In this document: one piece after another, positions 6,305 through 8,922 of the stretch | Layout: each line of letters opens with the position of its first letter | Numbering within the stretch: position 1 is the stretch's first letter | Source of the DNA: Gammaproteobacteria bacterium | Lineage (GTDB): Bacteria; Pseudomonadota; Gammaproteobacteria; Thiohalobacterales; Thiohalobacteraceae | NCBI GenBank assembly: GCA_016214925.1 | Contig: JACRMO010000186.1 | Coordinates: forward strand, 1 to 8,922 | Direction: 5' to 3' | Length of the DNA: 8,922 nucleotides | The notes under the pieces: generated by a model | Database searches by the model: none | Told to the model about the DNA's origin: nothing | The model's input: the letters and a program-made list of their open reading frames with translations, nothing else | Made by a program: the position numbers and the translations under genes

Positions 6305-7892
6305 TCGATCGTGCCCGGCGGTTTGCCGGTGATGTCGTAGGTGACGCGCGCGATGCGCGGGATTTCGTTGATGATGCGCCGCGAGCAGTGGTCGAGGAAT
6401 TCGTACGGCAGATGCGCCCAGCGCGCGGTCATGAAGTCGATGGTCTCGACGGCGCGCAGTGCGACGACGTAATCGTAGCGACGACCGTCGCCGGTTACGC
6501 CGACGGATTTCACCGGCAAGAACACGGCGAAGGCCTGTGAGACCTTGTCGTAGAGATCATGCTTGCGCAGCTCTTCGATGAAGATGTGATCGGCCAGTCG
6601 CAAGGTATCGGCGTATTCCTTCTTCACCGCGCCGAGGATACGCACGCCCAGACCCGGGCCCGGGAACGGATGGCGATAGACCATGTCGTAGGGCAAACCC
6701 AGCTCGACACCGAGCTTGCGTACCTCGTCCTTGAACAGCTCGCGCAACGGCTCGAGCAGCTTGAGCTTCATGTGCTCGGGCAGGCCGCCGACGTTGTGAT
6801 GCGATTTGATGAGATGCGCCTTGCCGGTCTTGGCGCCAGCGGACTCGATCACGTCCGGGTAGATGGTGCCTTGTGCCAGCCACTTCGCGTTCTTGAGTTT
6901 GGCCGCCTCTTCCTCGAACACCTCGATGAACAGATTGCCGATGGCCTTGCGCTTGCGCTCGGGATCGTCGACGCCGTCGAGCGCTTTGAGGAAACGCGCC
7001 TCGGCATCGACGCGGATGACATGCACGCCCATGTGTTCGGCGAAGGTCGCCATGACCTGATCGCCTTCTTTGTGCCGCAACAAGCCGTTGTCGACGAATA
7101 CGCAGGTGAGTTTGTCGCCGATGGCGCGGTGCAAGAGCGCCGCGACCACCGAGGAATCGACGCCGCCGGACAGACCGAGCAGCACTTCGTCATCGCCGAC
7201 TTGTTCGCGGATGGCGCGGATACTCTCGTCGGCGATATTGCCCGCGGTCCACAACGCGTCGCAACCGCAGATCTCGCAGATAAAACGGGTGAGAATACGC
7301 CCGCCTTGGCGGGTGTGCGTGACTTCCGGATGGAATTGCACGCCGTAGAAATGCCGCGCCTCGTCGGCCATGCCGGCAATCGGCGCGCTGTCGGTGCTGG
7401 CCATCAGTGTGAAACCGGTCGGCAGATCGACCACACGGTCGCCGTGGCTCATCCACACATCGAGCAGACCGTAGCCTTCATCGCTGGTGTGGTCTTCGAT
7501 GTCTTTCAACGCACCTGCGCATAGCCGTATTCGTGATGCTCCGCGGATTCCACCTTGCCACCCAACTGCGCGGCCATGGTCTGCATGCCGTAGCAGATGC
7601 CGAACACCGGCACGCCCAGCTCGAACACCAACTGCGGCGCGCGCGGTGTATTTTCCGCCGTCACCGTCTCCGGGCCACCCGACAGAATCACGCCCTTGGG
7701 TTTGAAGATACGCAGGTCCTTCTCATCCATGTCGTAGGGATGAATCTCGCAGTACACGCCGATCTCGCGCACGCGGCGCGCGATCAACTGGGTGTATTGC
7801 GAACCGAAGTCGAGAATCAGGATGCGGTGGGCGTGGATGTCGGCGTGGGAATTCAAGGTGGTCGGCTCGTCAAGAATTATTGGATGAAACAT
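6295..7892 (-). pseudogene. guaA: GMP synthase (glutamine-hydrolysing) GuaA, reading frame interrupted
   Basis: GuaA aminates XMP to GMP using ATP and glutamine. The gene is in two frames. The upstream part (7892 or 7856 down to the TGA at 7508-7506) carries HRILILDFGSQYTQL, LSGGPE and the nucleophile loop FGICYGMQ. The downstream part (7509 to 6295) carries the glutaminase His-Glu in VQFHPEVTHT, the pyrophosphatase P-loop LSGGVDSS, the dimerisation domain and the usual end TIEWE. The frames join at AQVR/LKDIED, and a -1 shift is needed to continue. Comparison with E. coli GuaA (525 residues, recalled) shows equal lengths on both sides but about 7 residues missing at the junction, so about 22 bases are probably lost. 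The break falls inside the glutaminase domain, between Cys and His-Glu, not at a domain boundary. All other motifs are intact, which suggests a recent lesion or an assembly error. The start is uncertain: ATG 7892 touches the REP element, while TTG 7856 matches the family N-terminus better. The stop overlaps the tadA start. Confidence 0.93.
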
Positions 7893-7893
7893 T

Positions 7894-7961
7894 TGTAGGA
7901 GCGGCCTTCGGCCGCGAACCGGCGTTGGCAACGCTGTTCGCGGCCGAAGGCCGCTCCTACA
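7894..7961. repeat. Paired inverted REP-type palindrome between guaB and guaA
   Basis: Two perfect 26-base inverted arms (7894-7919 and 7936-7961), beginning TGTAGGAGCGGCCTTCGG, flank a 16-base spacer. Each arm has its own hairpin (7901-7906 with 7910-7915 in the left arm, mirrored in the right), and the spacer holds a third (GCGTT/AACGC, 7922-7934). The TGTAGGAGCGGCC...GCCGCGA consensus belongs to the repetitive extragenic palindromes common in Pseudomonas and other gammaproteobacteria, which are moved by RAYT (TnpA-REP) transposases. It occupies most of the 77-base gap between the guaB stop and the guaA start. No U run follows it on the minus strand, so a terminator role is not indicated. 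It may stabilise guaB mRNA or affect guaA translation. Confidence 0.9.
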
Positions 7962-7969
7962 AAAGCACG

Positions 7970-8922
7970 TTACACACGGTAATTCGGTGCTTCCTTGGTG
8001 ATCTGCACGTCGTGCACATGGCTCTCGGCCATGCCGGCACTGGTGACGCGCACGAACTTCGGCTTGGTGCGCATCTCCTCGATGGTGCTGCAACCGGTGT
8101 AACCCATGCTGGAACGCAGGCCACCGAGCAGCTGATGAATCACTGAGGCCAGCGGTCCTTTGTACGGCACGCGGCCTTCGATGCCTTCGGGCACCAGCTT
8201 CTCCGCGGAATTGCCTTCCTGGAAATACCGGTCCGAGGAACCCTGCTGCCCCGACATCGCAACGAGCGAACCCATGCCGCGGTACGATTTATAGGAACGG
8301 CCGTGAAACAGCTCGACCTCGCCCGGCGCCTCTTCGGTGCCGGCGAACATGCTGCCGACCATGATGGAATACGCACCGGCCGCGATGGCCTTGGCCATAT
8401 CACCCGAATAGCGGATACCGCCGTCGGCGATCAGTGGCACGCCGCTCTTCTTCAGTGCCGCCGCGACATTCGACACCGCGCTGATCTGCGGCACACCGAC
8501 GCCGGCAACGATACGCGTGGTGCAGATCGAGCCGGGACCGATACCGACCTTGACGCCGTCGGCGCCGGCCTTCACCAGCGCCAGCGCGGCCTCGGCGGTG
8601 GCGATATTGCCGCCGATCACCTGCACTTCCGGAAAATGCTTTTTCACCCAGGCGACGCGATCGAGCACGCCCTTGGAATGGCCGTGCGCCGTGTCCACGA
8701 CGATCACATCCACGCCGGCGGCAACCAATGCGGCGACGCGCTCGTCGGTGCCGGCGCCCACGCCGACCGCCGCGCCCACGCGCAGCTGGGCCTGATCGTC
8801 TTTGCACGCATTGGGCTTGTCAGTGGCCTTTTGGATATCCTTGACGGTGATCAGTCCGCGCAACGCGAAATGGTTGTCGACGACCAGCACTTTCTCGATG
8901 CGGTGCGCGTGCAACAAACGGA
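7970..8922 (-). CDS. guaB: Inosine-5'-monophosphate dehydrogenase GuaB (3' part)
   Basis: The last roughly 317 residues of IMP dehydrogenase, with the start beyond the right edge of the window. The enzyme oxidises IMP to XMP with NAD+, the first committed step to guanine nucleotides, and its product feeds GuaA next door. Visible are the end of the second CBS domain (RIEKVLVVDNHFALRGLITVKDI, at the window edge), the return to the TIM barrel (LRVGAAVGVG, VDVIVVDTAHGHS), the phosphate-binding/catalytic loop GPGSICTTR with the nucleophilic cysteine, the second phosphate site ADGGIRYSGD, GSMFAGTEE, the mobile flap near YRGMGSLVAM and the C-terminal YKGP...GGLRSSMGYTG. The reading frame is open to the edge, so codons near 8917 are internal, not a start. 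The TAA stop is at 7972-7970, followed by the REP pair and guaA. The guaB-guaA order is the usual operon. Confidence 0.97.
   Translation of the reverse strand, partial: RLLHAHRIEKVLVVDNHFALRGLITVKDIQKATDKPNACKDDQAQLRVGAAVGVGAGTDERVAALVAAGVDVIVVDTAHGHSKGVLDRVAWVKKHFPEVQVIGGNIATAEAALALVKAGADGVKVGIGPGSICTTRIVAGVGVPQISAVSNVAAALKKSGVPLIADGGIRYSGDMAKAIAAGAYSIMVGSMFAGTEEAPGEVELFHGRSYKSYRGMGSLVAMSGQQGSSDRYFQEGNSAEKLVPEGIEGRVPYKGPLASVIHQLLGGLRSSMGYTGCSTIEEMRTKPKFVRVTSAGMAESHVHDVQITKEAPNYRV

Noticed and set aside
7500..7515. Programmed -1 ribosomal frameshift in guaA
   Set aside because: No X XXY YYZ slippery heptamer is present at GTGCGTTGAAAG. A slip would still leave about 7 family residues missing, so a deletion or assembly error fits better.
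6559..7524. Long plus-strand open frame (321 codons) opposite guaA
   Set aside because: It is the antisense shadow of guaA. Its composition reflects the complement of a GC-rich gene and it shows no recognisable motif.
7894..7961. Reading the guaB-guaA palindrome as a CRISPR unit or a transcription terminator
   Set aside because: There is one inverted pair with no repeated spacers, and no T run follows it on the transcribed strand. A REP pair explains it better.

Overview
The window most likely comes from a gammaproteobacterial chromosome of moderately high GC. The clues are a guaB-guaA-tadA housekeeping cluster whose proteins match gammaproteobacterial versions closely, a VPLPA-type PEP-CTERM sorting tail on an exported protein, and a REP-type palindrome pair of the TGTAGGAGCGGCC class. 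No narrower placement is supported.

Left part, plus strand (1-5603). A small exported protein with a PEP-CTERM/VPLPA-like C-terminus (52-573) ends at a strong intrinsic terminator (596-623). After a 170-base gap, three tightly packed genes follow: a thiamine-diphosphate enzyme of the acetolactate synthase/2-keto-acid decarboxylase superfamily (744-2417), a large GT-A-like putative glycosyltransferase (2431-4308) and a PaaK/CapK-like AMP-forming acyl ligase (4305-5603). The spacings are 13 bases and a 4-base ATGA overlap, so the three are probably one transcription and translation unit. A keto-acid enzyme, a sugar-transferase-like protein and a carboxylate-activating ligase together suggest making and attaching an acyl or amide modification on a surface glycan or secondary metabolite. 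The pathway is not identifiable from the sequence alone.

Middle (5604-5839). A long perfect hairpin (5622-5654) lies between the converging units. Next comes a minus-strand tRNA-Ser(CGA) with encoded CCA (5658-5746). Its promoter-like sequence has a GC-rich discriminator typical of growth-rate and stringently controlled stable RNA promoters.

Right part, minus strand (5840-8922). In transcription order these are guaB (IMP dehydrogenase, 3' portion, cut by the window edge), a paired REP palindrome (7894-7961), guaA (GMP synthase) and tadA (tRNA adenosine deaminase). GuaB and GuaA catalyse successive steps from IMP through XMP to GMP, and TadA makes inosine at tRNA position 34. The striking anomaly is that guaA is not a continuous reading frame. 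It breaks at about 7506-7510 inside the glutaminase domain, and comparison with E. coli GuaA from memory suggests roughly 22 bases are missing there. This is either a real lesion or an assembly error.
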